Of a stretch of 64,000 nucleotides of DNA, positions 1-8,862 are shown in pieces. A program made the translations under genes and the position numbers. The notes below the pieces were generated by a model that did no database searches, had not been told where the DNA came from, and worked only from the letters and a program-made list of their open reading frames with translations. Source of the stretch: Accumulibacter sp. (GTDB lineage: Bacteria > Pseudomonadota > Gammaproteobacteria > Burkholderiales > Rhodocyclaceae); contig JACKLW010000005.1 in the NCBI GenBank assembly GCA_024235715.1, positions 744,001-808,000 of the forward strand, in the 5' to 3' direction. Position 1 is the first letter of the stretch; each line of letters opens with the position of its first letter.

Positions 1-428
1 ACCGTCGCGCCGGAACCACCAACCTCGACCGGCTCGGCGGCCTCTTCGACCGCGTCCCCTTCATCGCCATCGCCTTCCTGCTCGGTGGCCTGGCGCTGCT
101 CGGCATGCCCGGAACGCCGGGTTTCGATGCCGTCCATCTGGTGCTCGAAGCGTCGATCGAGACCTTCGGTGCCCTGCCGACGATTGCCACCGCACTCGGC
201 AACGTTGCCGCCGCCGGCTTCCTGCTGTGGGCTTTTCAGCGCGCTTTTCTGGCACAGCGGCCAAAGGACCTGCCGGCACGCCGAATCGCCCGCACCAGCG
301 CCATGGAGTATGCCGTCGGCGGCGCCGCGTTGCTGGTCCTGCTGGCTGCCGGCTTCTACCCCGAGCCCTGGCTAAGGCTGACCGATACCGCGACGCAGGC
401 GCTCGCCGCCCATTTCAGACATGGCTGA
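1..428 (+). CDS. NuoM-type proton-translocating subunit, C-terminal part (5' end outside window)
   Basis: Reading frame 3 is open from the window edge to the stop at 426-428, giving about 141 residues of the C-terminus of a membrane protein. The visible part holds the GLALLGMPGTPGF stretch typical of the TM11-12 region of NuoM/MrpD-like antiporter subunits, followed by further hydrophobic helices and the usual YPEPWL tail. It should be a membrane subunit of a complex I-like or related proton pump. The next NuoM-like gene overlaps its last 8 bases, so the two are translated together. Which complex it belongs to cannot be seen because the upstream operon is outside the window. Confidence 0.8.
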   Translation, partial: RRAGTTNLDRLGGLFDRVPFIAIAFLLGGLALLGMPGTPGFDAVHLVLEASIETFGALPTIATALGNVAAAGFLLWAFQRAFLAQRPKDLPARRIARTSAMEYAVGGAALLVLLAAGFYPEPWLRLTDTATQALAAHFRHG

Positions 429-1920
429 CCTGGCTTCCTATCCCCTGCTCAGCACGCTGCTGGCCTTGCCGGTGCTCGGCGCGCTGGCCACCACCCTGCT
501 GCGCCGTGCGCCGTGGGCGCAGCGGATGGCTCTGGGCAGCACGCTGCTCACGCTGTTGCAGTCGCTGCTCATCGTCGCCGCTTTCGATGGCCAGGACGCC
601 GGCTTCCAGTTGCTCGACTCGGCGACCTGGATCGGCGGGCTGAACATCGCCTATCTGGTCGGTGTCGACGGCATTTCGCTGCTCTTTCTCCCGGCAACGG
701 CCCTGCTCTTCTGCGCTGCAGTGCTCGCCGGCTGGCGTATTCGTGCCACGGCTTCGCCGCTCTCCCCGGGACTGTACTTCGCCTTGCTGTTGTGGCTTGA
801 GGCGGCGACGCTCGGTGTGTTCTGCGCGCTCGACGTCGTTTTCTTCTTCTTCTGCTGGGAACTGACGCTGCTGCCGCTGTACTTCCTGATCAGCCTGTGG
901 GGCGTCGGCAGCAGCCGCCAGACCGCGGCCGTACGTTACTTCCTGCTCATGCTGGCGAGCGGCGTGCCGCTGCTCTTCGGCCTGCTGGCACTGGCCTTCG
1001 GGCACGCCGCGAGTGCCGGCTCGCTGGTCTTCGACCTGCCAACGCTGCTGGCGACACCACTGCCGGAGGGAACGCAATATGCGGTATTCCTGCTGCTGCT
1101 CGCCGGCTTCGCCGCCAAGGTGCCGCTGGTCCCGCTGCATACCTGGCTGCCTGCGCTGGCCATGGGCGCACCGGCGGCAGTCACCGCGCTGATCGTCGGC
1201 CTGAAGCTCGGCGCCTTTGGCCTGATCCGCCTGGCCATTCCGCTGGCGCCGATCGCCGCGCGCGACCTGCACTGGCTGCTCGCCGGCTGCGGCACGCTGG
1301 CCATCCTCTACGGCGGCGTGGCGGCGATTGCGCACAGCAATCTGCGCGGCGTACTGGCGTACTCAAGCCTGTCACACGTCGGACTGGTGGTGCTCGGTCT
1401 GGCGACTTTCTCGGCATCGGCGCTGCAGGGCGCCCTGCTGCAGTTGCTCAATTTCAGCGTCGCCGCCGCTGGCGGCTTCCTGGCGCTGGCCTTCCTGCAG
1501 CGGCGCAGCGGCTCGACCGATATTGCGCAACTCGGCGGCGTCATGCGCAGCATGCCGCTGCTGTCCGGCTGCTTCCTGTTGTTCGGCCTGGCCGGCATCG
1601 GCCTGCCGGGCACCAGCGGTTTCCCCGGCGAGTTGCTGATCATCGTCGCCGCCCTGCACAGCCATACGGGCGCCGGCCTGGCAGCGCTGTTCGGTACGGT
1701 GCTCGCCGCTGCCGCCTTTTTGGCGCCTTTCCGGCGCGCTTTCCTCGGGCCGCTGCGCAATGCCGATGTCGCGGCAGGCCGCGATCTGCTGCCGCGCGAA
1801 AAGGCAATCCTCCTGCTGCCTGCCTTACTGATCCTGGTGGTTGGCCTTCATCCGATGCCGATACTGGAATTGCTGCGACCGACCGCCGAGGCATGGGTGG
1901 CGGCGCTGGCCGGCCTGTAG
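421..1920 (+). CDS. NuoM-like NADH-quinone oxidoreductase / antiporter-type subunit
   Basis: 499 residues, almost entirely hydrophobic, with about 14 membrane segments, the size of NuoM. The charged residues that carry protons in NuoM/L/N are present: Glu147 in CWELTLLP, Lys233 in FAAKVPLVPLHTWLP, Lys262 in GLKLGAFGLIR and Glu404 in GFPGELLII. The protein is therefore expected to translocate protons in the inner membrane. It departs from ordinary NuoM after HTWLP, where the usual D-A-H is missing. It overlaps the preceding NuoM-type gene by 8 bases, so this is a tandem pair. No nuoN follows; the next gene is an unrelated acyltransferase. It could belong to an extended-pump complex I, or to an Mrp-like or carbon-uptake antiporter complex. 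Confidence 0.85.
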   Translation: MADLASYPLLSTLLALPVLGALATTLLRRAPWAQRMALGSTLLTLLQSLLIVAAFDGQDAGFQLLDSATWIGGLNIAYLVGVDGISLLFLPATALLFCAAVLAGWRIRATASPLSPGLYFALLLWLEAATLGVFCALDVVFFFFCWELTLLPLYFLISLWGVGSSRQTAAVRYFLLMLASGVPLLFGLLALAFGHAASAGSLVFDLPTLLATPLPEGTQYAVFLLLLAGFAAKVPLVPLHTWLPALAMGAPAAVTALIVGLKLGAFGLIRLAIPLAPIAARDLHWLLAGCGTLAILYGGVAAIAHSNLRGVLAYSSLSHVGLVVLGLATFSASALQGALLQLLNFSVAAAGGFLALAFLQRRSGSTDIAQLGGVMRSMPLLSGCFLLFGLAGIGLPGTSGFPGELLIIVAALHSHTGAGLAALFGTVLAAAAFLAPFRRAFLGPLRNADVAAGRDLLPREKAILLLPALLILVVGLHPMPILELLRPTAEAWVAALAGL

Positions 1921-2065
1921 ATGCCCGGCGAGCTACCTGCAGCAGCGCCGTACTCCGCCAGGAGCCCAAAGCGATGATGCACATCCGGTCGAGCCTGCAG
2001 GCATGGACAAGGTCCGACGCTTCCCATCCTCCGTTTTGCTGCTGAACAACAGGACTGAGCTTCTC

Positions 2066-4006
2066 ATGATCGAGGATTCGACATTACACAAGTGCGCACC
2101 GATGAGCTTCAGGAGCGACATCAATGCCCTCAGGGCTGCGGCGGTGGTCGCGGTGGTCCTGTTTCACTTCAATTCGCGCTGGTTTCCCGGCGGCTTTGTC
2201 GGGGTCGACGTGTTCTTCGTCATCTCCGGCTTCCTGATGACCGGCATCATCTTCAGGGGACTGGAGAAAGGGAACTTCTCCGTACTCGGCTTCTACATGG
2301 CACGCGCCCGCAGGATCATTCCGGCATTGGCGGTGCTGTGCCTTTCATTGATGATCTTTGCTTTCGTGTTTGTGATACCCAAGGACTTCTCGGTCATCGC
2401 CAAGCATGCGCTGAGCAGCCTGTTGTTCGTTTCCAACTTCGTCTATTTTGGCGAAAGTGGCTACTTCGATGCCAGTGCCCACGAGAAATGGCTGCTGCAC
2501 ACCTGGTCGCTCTCCGTGGAGTGGCAGTTCTACATGCTCTATCCCTTGCTGATTCTCGGCGCAAGGAGGTTCTTCGGCCTCGATTTCGCCAGGAAGCTGG
2601 TCCTGATCGGTTCGTTGGCGGGGTTTGCGGTCTGCATATTCACCTCTTTCCGCTCACCGTCCGCCGCATTCTATCTGCTGCCATCGAGGGCCTGGGAAAT
2701 GATGGTCGGCGGCGTGGCCTATCTGTTCCCCCTGCGCCTTCAGTCGGCCAACAGGAGGATTGCGGAATGGGTCGGCTGGCTGGCGATACTGGGCGGGTGC
2801 ATCTTCCTGAAAAGCACGGACATCTGGCCGGGATACCTCGCGGCGATTCCCGTGCTTGGCGCTTTTCTGGTAATCCAGGCAAATGTGTGCAGCTCGTTCG
2901 TGAGCAATAACCGGGCGATCCAGAAAGTCGGCGAGTATTCGTATTCCGTGTACCTCTGGCACTGGCCGATCATCGTCGCCGCCGCTTATCTGCAGATCGA
3001 CAAGACGCCCGTCACGATGTTGCTTGTCCTGACGCTCGCCTCGGCCATGTCCTATCTTCTCGTCGAGCGCCGAAGGCCGAGCGGAACCGCCATCCTCTCG
3101 GTGGCACTGCCCGCGTTCACCGCTTGCGCGCTCGTCTATGGGTCCGGCGGCGCCGGCTTCAGAGTAGGCGAGGAATTCCGGCTGAGTCCGCAGCAGTACC
3201 ACGCCACGTTCTATGGCGGGGCTGGATTTCCCTCGAACGAGGGATTCCAGGTGGGTGCGGCGAAAAACGCTGTCGACGCGATAATGGCCGGAGACAGTTA
3301 TGGACTGCAGTACGCGAAGTTCTTCGATGACACCGGAAAAGACCGACGGCTGCGGTTCTCCACCGTGTTCCACCATGGCTGCCTGATACTGCCGAACTAC
3401 ACCAGATACATGGACAACAAGGAAGACTCGTCGTGTTCGGCGCGGTATGAAGAGCTGCTTGCGGCGCTTGACGAAAGCAGGACGGCGCCGCTGATAATGG
3501 CTTACAGCTGGGATTTCTACTCGGCCAACTCGGGCTTGAAGGGCGCCGACAGGGTGACGACTTTCGAGAACATGCAGGCCTACCACGAGTTGCTGTCTGC
3601 GCAGCTCGAGGCCTTGATCAACCGTGGCGGCAGCGACAGGAAATACTACCTCGTCGGCATTCCGCAACCGGCAGAAAGCTTCGCCTTCAGGTGCCTGGCA
3701 CGCGCCGGGTTGTTGGGCTCGCGACTGCTGGCGCCCTGTAGAGAGAAAGAACCCTTGCTGGCCAATGCGACCAATGACGCCCTGGCCCGGTTTGCCGAGA
3801 CCCACGACAATGTAAGCTTTGTAAACCCGAGGGATGTCTTGTGCGATGGACATGACTGCCTGACGATTTCAGACGGAAAACCTGTTCATACGGATAGATA
3901 CCATCTGTCGACCCGCGGCGCCGAAATCGTCGGCTCACGTATCCTGGCCGCGGCGGGGTTCGCTTCGGGCGGCAGGAACCTCGTCTCGGGCACCCCCGCG
4001 CATTGA
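2066..4006 (+). CDS. Membrane O-acyltransferase (acyltransferase-3 family) with C-terminal SGNH domain
   Basis: 646 residues from ATG 2066. An ATG at 2102 (MSFRSDINALRA) aligns better with the usual family start, but a weak AGGAC lies about 10 bases before 2066. Residues about 15-370 form the multi-helix acyltransferase-3 domain, with the conserved VVLFHFNSRWFPGGFVGVD stretch and YLWHWP. A periplasmic SGNH hydrolase-like domain follows, with the nucleophile block GDSYG (Ser411) and the D-x-x-H block DRYHLS (Asp610, His613). OafA/OatA-type proteins of this architecture move acetyl or other acyl groups across the inner membrane onto LPS O-antigen, exopolysaccharide or peptidoglycan. The acceptor cannot be told from sequence. 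It stands alone between the Nuo genes and a convergent gene. Confidence 0.88.
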   Translation: MIEDSTLHKCAPMSFRSDINALRAAAVVAVVLFHFNSRWFPGGFVGVDVFFVISGFLMTGIIFRGLEKGNFSVLGFYMARARRIIPALAVLCLSLMIFAFVFVIPKDFSVIAKHALSSLLFVSNFVYFGESGYFDASAHEKWLLHTWSLSVEWQFYMLYPLLILGARRFFGLDFARKLVLIGSLAGFAVCIFTSFRSPSAAFYLLPSRAWEMMVGGVAYLFPLRLQSANRRIAEWVGWLAILGGCIFLKSTDIWPGYLAAIPVLGAFLVIQANVCSSFVSNNRAIQKVGEYSYSVYLWHWPIIVAAAYLQIDKTPVTMLLVLTLASAMSYLLVERRRPSGTAILSVALPAFTACALVYGSGGAGFRVGEEFRLSPQQYHATFYGGAGFPSNEGFQVGAAKNAVDAIMAGDSYGLQYAKFFDDTGKDRRLRFSTVFHHGCLILPNYTRYMDNKEDSSCSARYEELLAALDESRTAPLIMAYSWDFYSANSGLKGADRVTTFENMQAYHELLSAQLEALINRGGSDRKYYLVGIPQPAESFAFRCLARAGLLGSRLLAPCREKEPLLANATNDALARFAETHDNVSFVNPRDVLCDGHDCLTISDGKPVHTDRYHLSTRGAEIVGSRILAAAGFASGGRNLVSGTPAH

Positions 4007-4099
4007 CACGATGCCGGCCACGACACCCAGGCAGCACGGGCGCGAACCACGGCAGACACACCATGGCGGTTGTCGGTGCATGCGCCTGAAGCGGCGCGC

Positions 4100-7000
4100 T
4101 CATGACGTCGCCCCCGGTTCGGCCGCTGGCGACTTCATGACGACTTCGAGAGGCGAATCGGTGCTCAGATGCACGTCGCGTTGCGGGTACGAGACCTTGA
4201 TTCCCCGTTCGCGGAAGGCCCTCTCGATGGCCATGTTCAGCTCGTGCGTGACGATGCTCCTGTAGAGGACAAGGCGCGTGAAGACGCGCAACTCGAAGGT
4301 CAGACTGCTTTCACCGAAAAGCAGGAACAGGGCGGCAGGCGCGGGCTCGGCACAAACGCTTTCGTTGTTGCGAGCGACCTCGAGAAGCGTCTCCACGACC
4401 AGTTCGGTGTCCGTCCCATAGTCGACCCCCACGGGGACGATCAGGCGGGTGATCGGGTCGGACAGCGTCCAGTTGATGCAGTCCTGGGTGATGAAGGTCT
4501 TGTTCGGGATGAGCAGTTCCTTGCGATCCCAGTCGCTGATGGTCGTGGCGCGAATATGGATGCGCGTCACCGTTCCGGTATGCCCGGCGATGGTCACGAT
4601 GTCGCCGACGCGGAACGGCCGCTCGAAGAGAATGACGATGCCGGAAACGAAGTTGGCGACGATTTCCTGCAAGCCGAAGCCAAGGCCCACGCCGAGGGCC
4701 GCAATCAGCCATTGCAGCTTCGTCCAGTCGATACCGAGCAGATTCGACGCGGCGATCAGGCTGACGAGCACGATCAGGTAATTCAGCAACATGGTTATGG
4801 CATAGCCGGTGCCGGCCGCCAGGTTGAAGCGGCTGAGGAGCGCGACTTCGAGCGCGCCGGGCAGATTCCTGACGGCAATGAAGGCGATGGTGAAGATGGT
4901 GGCGGCGACGATCAGGCTCCACAGGGTCACCACCTGCTGGGAAAGCGCGCCCTCGCCGGAGCCTATGCGCCACAAGACGATCTCGTCGAGCGAGCGGACC
5001 GCAGGCAGCAGGCCCTGCCAGATCCATGCCATCCCCAGGGCAACGCCAATCAGGACAATCATGCGCACCAGTGCGCGGCTCTGCCGGCTGATCGTGTTGC
5101 GGTCGATCTCGTAGCTCTGGACATCGTCGGGAATCGCGTCGGCGGCGCGCTCGGCGGCATGGCGATCGAGCGTCGTTCTGGCGGTCGATTCGTCGCCCGC
5201 CTCGCGCGCCCGCGCCAGCACCAGGCGTCGCTCGAAGACGGAAAAGGCGCGCTCGAGACTGGCGTGGACAAGCGTCGCCAGGGTGACCAGCAGGATTGAC
5301 TGCATGGTCAGGCGCAGCAGTTGCGAGGCGGTGTAGTGATAGCCGAGCAGCGACAGCGCGATCATCGCCAGGGCGATGGTCATGAGGGCGGGATAGCCCA
5401 GGTACACGATGTACCAGAGCCAGTTGTCGCCGTCCGTTCCGGCGAGGCTGATTCGCGACAGGCGCCACAACCGGGAGGCGATCCAGGCAATCGCGACACA
5501 GAGCAGGATCAGGGAAATCCGTCCCAGGCCATCGCGAATCTCGGGGGCGGCGTGCACAGACACCAGGACCATTACGACGGTGACCGGCACGAACAGCAGC
5601 ATCAGCCGGCGCGTGTTGCGTCTCAGCAGCGTCAGCGTTGACTGACTCCAGGCGAAATGGACGGCGGCCACGCCATTCGCGCGCACCAGTTGCAGCATGA
5701 ACTCCATGAACAGGATCAGGACAGCGGCCGCCATCAATGCCGTCTCGAGGCTGCGCGCGAAACCTGCACGACTGTGAGTCAGATAGGCCAGGCCGAACAG
5801 CAGCAGCGCGGGCGGCAAGGCGAGCACCACGGTGATCGCGAAAGCTTCGAGGGTCAGCGCCAGATCGTCGGACTGCACCTCCCCGATCCGCGATGCCATG
5901 CGCTCGAGGCGCTGCTTCAACCAGCCGCGGCTGGAGATGGCGAGGACCAGCAGCATCAGCCCGCCCAGAAACCCCGCCAGTCGGGTGTCCAGATTTCCGG
6001 AAACTGCCTGACGCACATCCCGCCAGTGCGCCGGTTCCGAGAGCCAGGCCAGGGAATCAGCGGCGGCGCGCAGGGTTTGCAGGCCCATCGGTTGCGCGCT
6101 GGGAATCCAGAACAGATGGCTCTCGAGCGCGTCGCGGTAGTTGTGCGAGCGCTCGGAAAAATACTTGAGCTGGGAGATCAGCGCGGACAGTTCGTCGGCG
6201 TAGCGCGCCTGCTCGTTCTTGAGGCGGGTGACCAGGCTGCGGCGCTGTTCCAGCAGGGTGTCGATCGCCAGACCCCAGTCCCGGGCGGCGCCCCGCAGCA
6301 GTTTTTCCAGCGAAGCCTTGCTGGGCAGGTCGTAGGGCGGGCGCTTCTCCTCGAGTTGAAACAGGGCGATGCGACTGGATTCCAGTTCGCGCTCCGCGGC
6401 AGCCCGGGCGCTATCGATGTTGATGGCGTCCGACGCCTTGTCCCTTTCCTGGCGCAAGGCGATACCGAACGCGGCCGAGGCCTCGAGCTGATCGACATCG
6501 AGGAGACGGTCGAGCGTATCCAGCTTGCCGTTCAGCAGCGCAACCTCGCCGCGCAGGCGGGCGCTCTCGGACTCGGCCTGCTGCCTTTTCGCCAGGATTT
6601 CGTCGATCATCCGGGACAGGCGAATGTTTCCGTGGGCGATGCGCAACAGGTCCTCCGGCGCCGAACCGAGGGACTGCAGGAAGGCCTCGAGCGAACCGAC
6701 CAGCGCACTGACGCCGGCTTTCTGCACACTGCGCAGCAGTGCTTGCAGCGCAGCGATGTAATCGGTCGTACTCGCCAGCTGATCGGCCAGCAGGTCGGCT
6801 TCGGCTTCCAGCAGGGCCAGGCGCGCCGGCCGGCTGGCCTGGCGCTGGCTCAGCGCCTCGATACGGGCCAGCTTGAGACGCCTGTCGGCGGCGCGGGCGC
6901 TCGCCTCAGCCGCCCGAGCCTGCTCGGAAGTGCCCGCTGCGCGCGCTGTGTTGTCGACCTTGTCGAGGCTCTCCTGCGCCGTGGCGAGCAGTTGCCTGAG

Positions 7001-7489
7001 CGCCAGAGAACGCTCGGACTGAACGCTCGACTGCACCCGGGACAGTTTTGCCCGCAGCACGGCCTCCCCGCCAACCGCTTCCAGAAGCGCCTGCTCGATG
7101 ATGCCCGGCGGCTGCTTTTCGAGATCCTTGCCGACTGCCGGTGGTTTGTACGCCTGCTGCTCGGTGCGCAGGCGCTGGCGCTCGCGGGGCAGGTCAAGCA
7201 GCGCCTGCGCATATGTCCGAGCCTCCGCCTCGAAGCGCTCGGCCGCCTCCGTGCGCGCTATCGCCAGCCGATACAGCGCAGCGATTTCGGCCTTCTGTGA
7301 AGCGCCGAGATGGCCAGCCTGCTCGATCGACGCAAGGCGTTCCTGCAAGTCCGCGAGGCCCGGCGACGCGGCCTCCTGGGCACCGGCCGGTGACGCGCAG
7401 AGGAAGGCGGCAAGGGCGAGGCAGCGGAGCATGGCCAGCAGTGGCATGGCCCGGAAAAGAGCAGGCGTTCCCGGTCCGCGAAACGCCAT
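4100..7489 (-). CDS. MscK/KefA-like mechanosensitive channel of the MscS superfamily
   Basis: 1129 residues, the length of E. coli MscK. It begins with a signal-peptide-like segment ending near SPAGAQ. A long alpha-helical, coiled-coil-rich periplasmic region (about residues 40-480) follows, then a set of membrane helices, and finally an MscS pore and beta domain (about 880-1100) with GVGLGFGLQEIVANFVSGI and RPFRVGDIV. It should open under membrane tension and release solutes during osmotic downshock. The start at 7489 is preferred over 7495 because GAGG (7497-7500) sits 7 bases ahead of it and overlaps the stop of the upstream alanyl-tRNA editing gene, which indicates translational coupling. 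The stop faces the acyltransferase gene convergently. Confidence 0.88.
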   Translation of the reverse strand: MAFRGPGTPALFRAMPLLAMLRCLALAAFLCASPAGAQEAASPGLADLQERLASIEQAGHLGASQKAEIAALYRLAIARTEAAERFEAEARTYAQALLDLPRERQRLRTEQQAYKPPAVGKDLEKQPPGIIEQALLEAVGGEAVLRAKLSRVQSSVQSERSLALRQLLATAQESLDKVDNTARAAGTSEQARAAEASARAADRRLKLARIEALSQRQASRPARLALLEAEADLLADQLASTTDYIAALQALLRSVQKAGVSALVGSLEAFLQSLGSAPEDLLRIAHGNIRLSRMIDEILAKRQQAESESARLRGEVALLNGKLDTLDRLLDVDQLEASAAFGIALRQERDKASDAINIDSARAAAERELESSRIALFQLEEKRPPYDLPSKASLEKLLRGAARDWGLAIDTLLEQRRSLVTRLKNEQARYADELSALISQLKYFSERSHNYRDALESHLFWIPSAQPMGLQTLRAAADSLAWLSEPAHWRDVRQAVSGNLDTRLAGFLGGLMLLVLAISSRGWLKQRLERMASRIGEVQSDDLALTLEAFAITVVLALPPALLLFGLAYLTHSRAGFARSLETALMAAAVLILFMEFMLQLVRANGVAAVHFAWSQSTLTLLRRNTRRLMLLFVPVTVVMVLVSVHAAPEIRDGLGRISLILLCVAIAWIASRLWRLSRISLAGTDGDNWLWYIVYLGYPALMTIALAMIALSLLGYHYTASQLLRLTMQSILLVTLATLVHASLERAFSVFERRLVLARAREAGDESTARTTLDRHAAERAADAIPDDVQSYEIDRNTISRQSRALVRMIVLIGVALGMAWIWQGLLPAVRSLDEIVLWRIGSGEGALSQQVVTLWSLIVAATIFTIAFIAVRNLPGALEVALLSRFNLAAGTGYAITMLLNYLIVLVSLIAASNLLGIDWTKLQWLIAALGVGLGFGLQEIVANFVSGIVILFERPFRVGDIVTIAGHTGTVTRIHIRATTISDWDRKELLIPNKTFITQDCINWTLSDPITRLIVPVGVDYGTDTELVVETLLEVARNNESVCAEPAPAALFLLFGESSLTFELRVFTRLVLYRSIVTHELNMAIERAFRERGIKVSYPQRDVHLSTDSPLEVVMKSPAAEPGATS

Positions 7490-7498
7490 GGACATGCC

Positions 7499-8236
7499 TC
7501 AGCCGGCGCTCGCGCTCGGCGCGGCGAAACCGAGAATGACCCGACGGGTCATCGCCGATTTCTTCTCGATGCGGGTCACGACGACCGCGCCGACATCCGC
7601 CGTATTGGCCACGTGCGTTCCGCCACACGGCTGCAGGTCGACGCCTTCGATTTCGAGCACACGCACGCGCCCCAGGCCGCGCGGCGGTTTGACGCTCATG
7701 CTGCGTACCAGACCGGGGTTGGCGTCGAGTTCGGCTTCGTCGATCCAGCGGTGCGCCACGGGATGCGCCTCGTCGATCAGCTTCGCCAGGCCGGCGCTCA
7801 GCGCCGCCTTGTCCAGCGGCGCGGTCATGTGAAAATCCAGGCGCGCATAGTCGGCGGTGATCGAACAGCCGTCGACCGGGTGCGGGACCAGTGCGCAAAG
7901 CAGGTGAGTGGCTGTGTGGAAGCGCATGTGCCGGCGCCTGCGCGGCATGTCGATCTGCGCGCTGACCAGCTGGCCGGGCGTCAGGCGCGCCAGCACCGCC
8001 TGCTGCCCCGACGCGGGCAGATGCAGGATCTCGCCCGGTCGCGCACCCTTGCGCGTGTCGTAGATCTCCAGTTCGCTGCCATCGGGAAGGATCAGCAGGC
8101 CACGGTCACCGGCCTGGCCGCCACCGAGCGGGTAGAAGACGGTACGCCCGAGCTGCACGCCGCGCTCGTCCACGGCGCTGACTCGCGCCTGACAGCTGGC
8201 GAGCGAGGCATCCTCACGAAACAGTTCTTCGGTCAT
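7499..8236 (-). CDS. AlaX-like alanyl-tRNA editing protein
   Basis: 245 residues, matching the free-standing editing domain of alanyl-tRNA synthetase. Both halves of the zinc site are visible: HTATH (His107, His111) and CGGTH (Cys204, His208). The N-terminal TVFYPLGGGQAGDRG segment is also characteristic. Proteins of this family act in the cytoplasm and hydrolyse mischarged Ser-tRNA(Ala) or Gly-tRNA(Ala). It is the first gene of a two-gene minus-strand unit, and its stop codon overlaps the ribosome-binding site of the mechanosensitive channel gene. The functional link between the two is not obvious. Confidence 0.88.
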   Translation of the reverse strand: MTEELFREDASLASCQARVSAVDERGVQLGRTVFYPLGGGQAGDRGLLILPDGSELEIYDTRKGARPGEILHLPASGQQAVLARLTPGQLVSAQIDMPRRRRHMRFHTATHLLCALVPHPVDGCSITADYARLDFHMTAPLDKAALSAGLAKLIDEAHPVAHRWIDEAELDANPGLVRSMSVKPPRGLGRVRVLEIEGVDLQPCGGTHVANTADVGAVVVTRIEKKSAMTRRVILGFAAPSASAG

Positions 8237-8862
8237 CGGCGGGACTCGCTTCGGATGGGAATGTCGGGCATGACGGCCCGAGACAATGATCTGTTTCTAC
8301 AGCGCTGCCGGGAGTATAGGTGGCGCCACGAAAATCCGACAACCGAAAAATTCCCGCGCACGGCCAGCGGGAGGATCGCACCCGCGACTCACGAATCGAG
8401 TGCCGTGAAACGCGAAAGGTTCTGCCGAACTTCCACGATGGCCGCAGAGACGCTCGTCCGGGAATTCCTGTACTGTATTATGGGAGTCGGTACGCCTTGG
8501 CCCATGGGCCGGCTTGCGGGCCGGGGCGTATCGTTTCGCTTCCGGTTCAGACAAAGTTCCACAGCGAGGAGGCCAACATGGAACGTCATGCTGGAATCAC
8601 CTGCACGCCAGCGGCAGCATGGTGGCGCTCGCTCGAACCGACCGGGTGATCTGCCGCATGCGCCTGCCCAGTGATCTCGACGACATTTTTTCGGCGCGGC
8701 GATTGCGTACCGGGCGGCGCCAGGGCGTAGCGGTGCAAGCAACGTCCAACCCGCACGGGCTGGTCGCTTGTTTGCCGGTGGCAGGTCTTGCCGTGCCTCG
8801 GGGAAATCTTGCCGCGACCACACAACGTGCGACGACAAGCGGCTACGAGGCGGGGCTTCGCC
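8237..8862. other. Long intergenic region between divergent genes, probable promoter region of the VMAP operon
   Basis: About 626 bases separate the minus-strand tRNA-editing gene from the plus-strand five-gene system. I see no convincing full-length gene. A TATTAT box at 8476-8481 could be a -10 element for the plus strand, but no good -35 lies at the right distance. A 23-codon reading frame with a strong ribosome-binding site lies at 8578-8649 and is listed separately. The long leader leaves room for regulation of the downstream operon. Confidence 0.5.
8578..8649 (+). CDS. Possible short leader peptide (23 codons)
   Basis: An ATG at 8578 is preceded by GCGAGGAGGCCAAC, a better ribosome-binding site than that of the next long gene, and the frame ends with TGA at 8647-8649. 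The product would be 23 residues including two adjacent Trp codons. It may be a leader or upstream ORF controlling the VMAP operon, a decayed gene start, or chance. Nothing in the peptide itself is recognisable. Confidence 0.2.
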   Translation: MERHAGITCTPAAAWWRSLEPTG

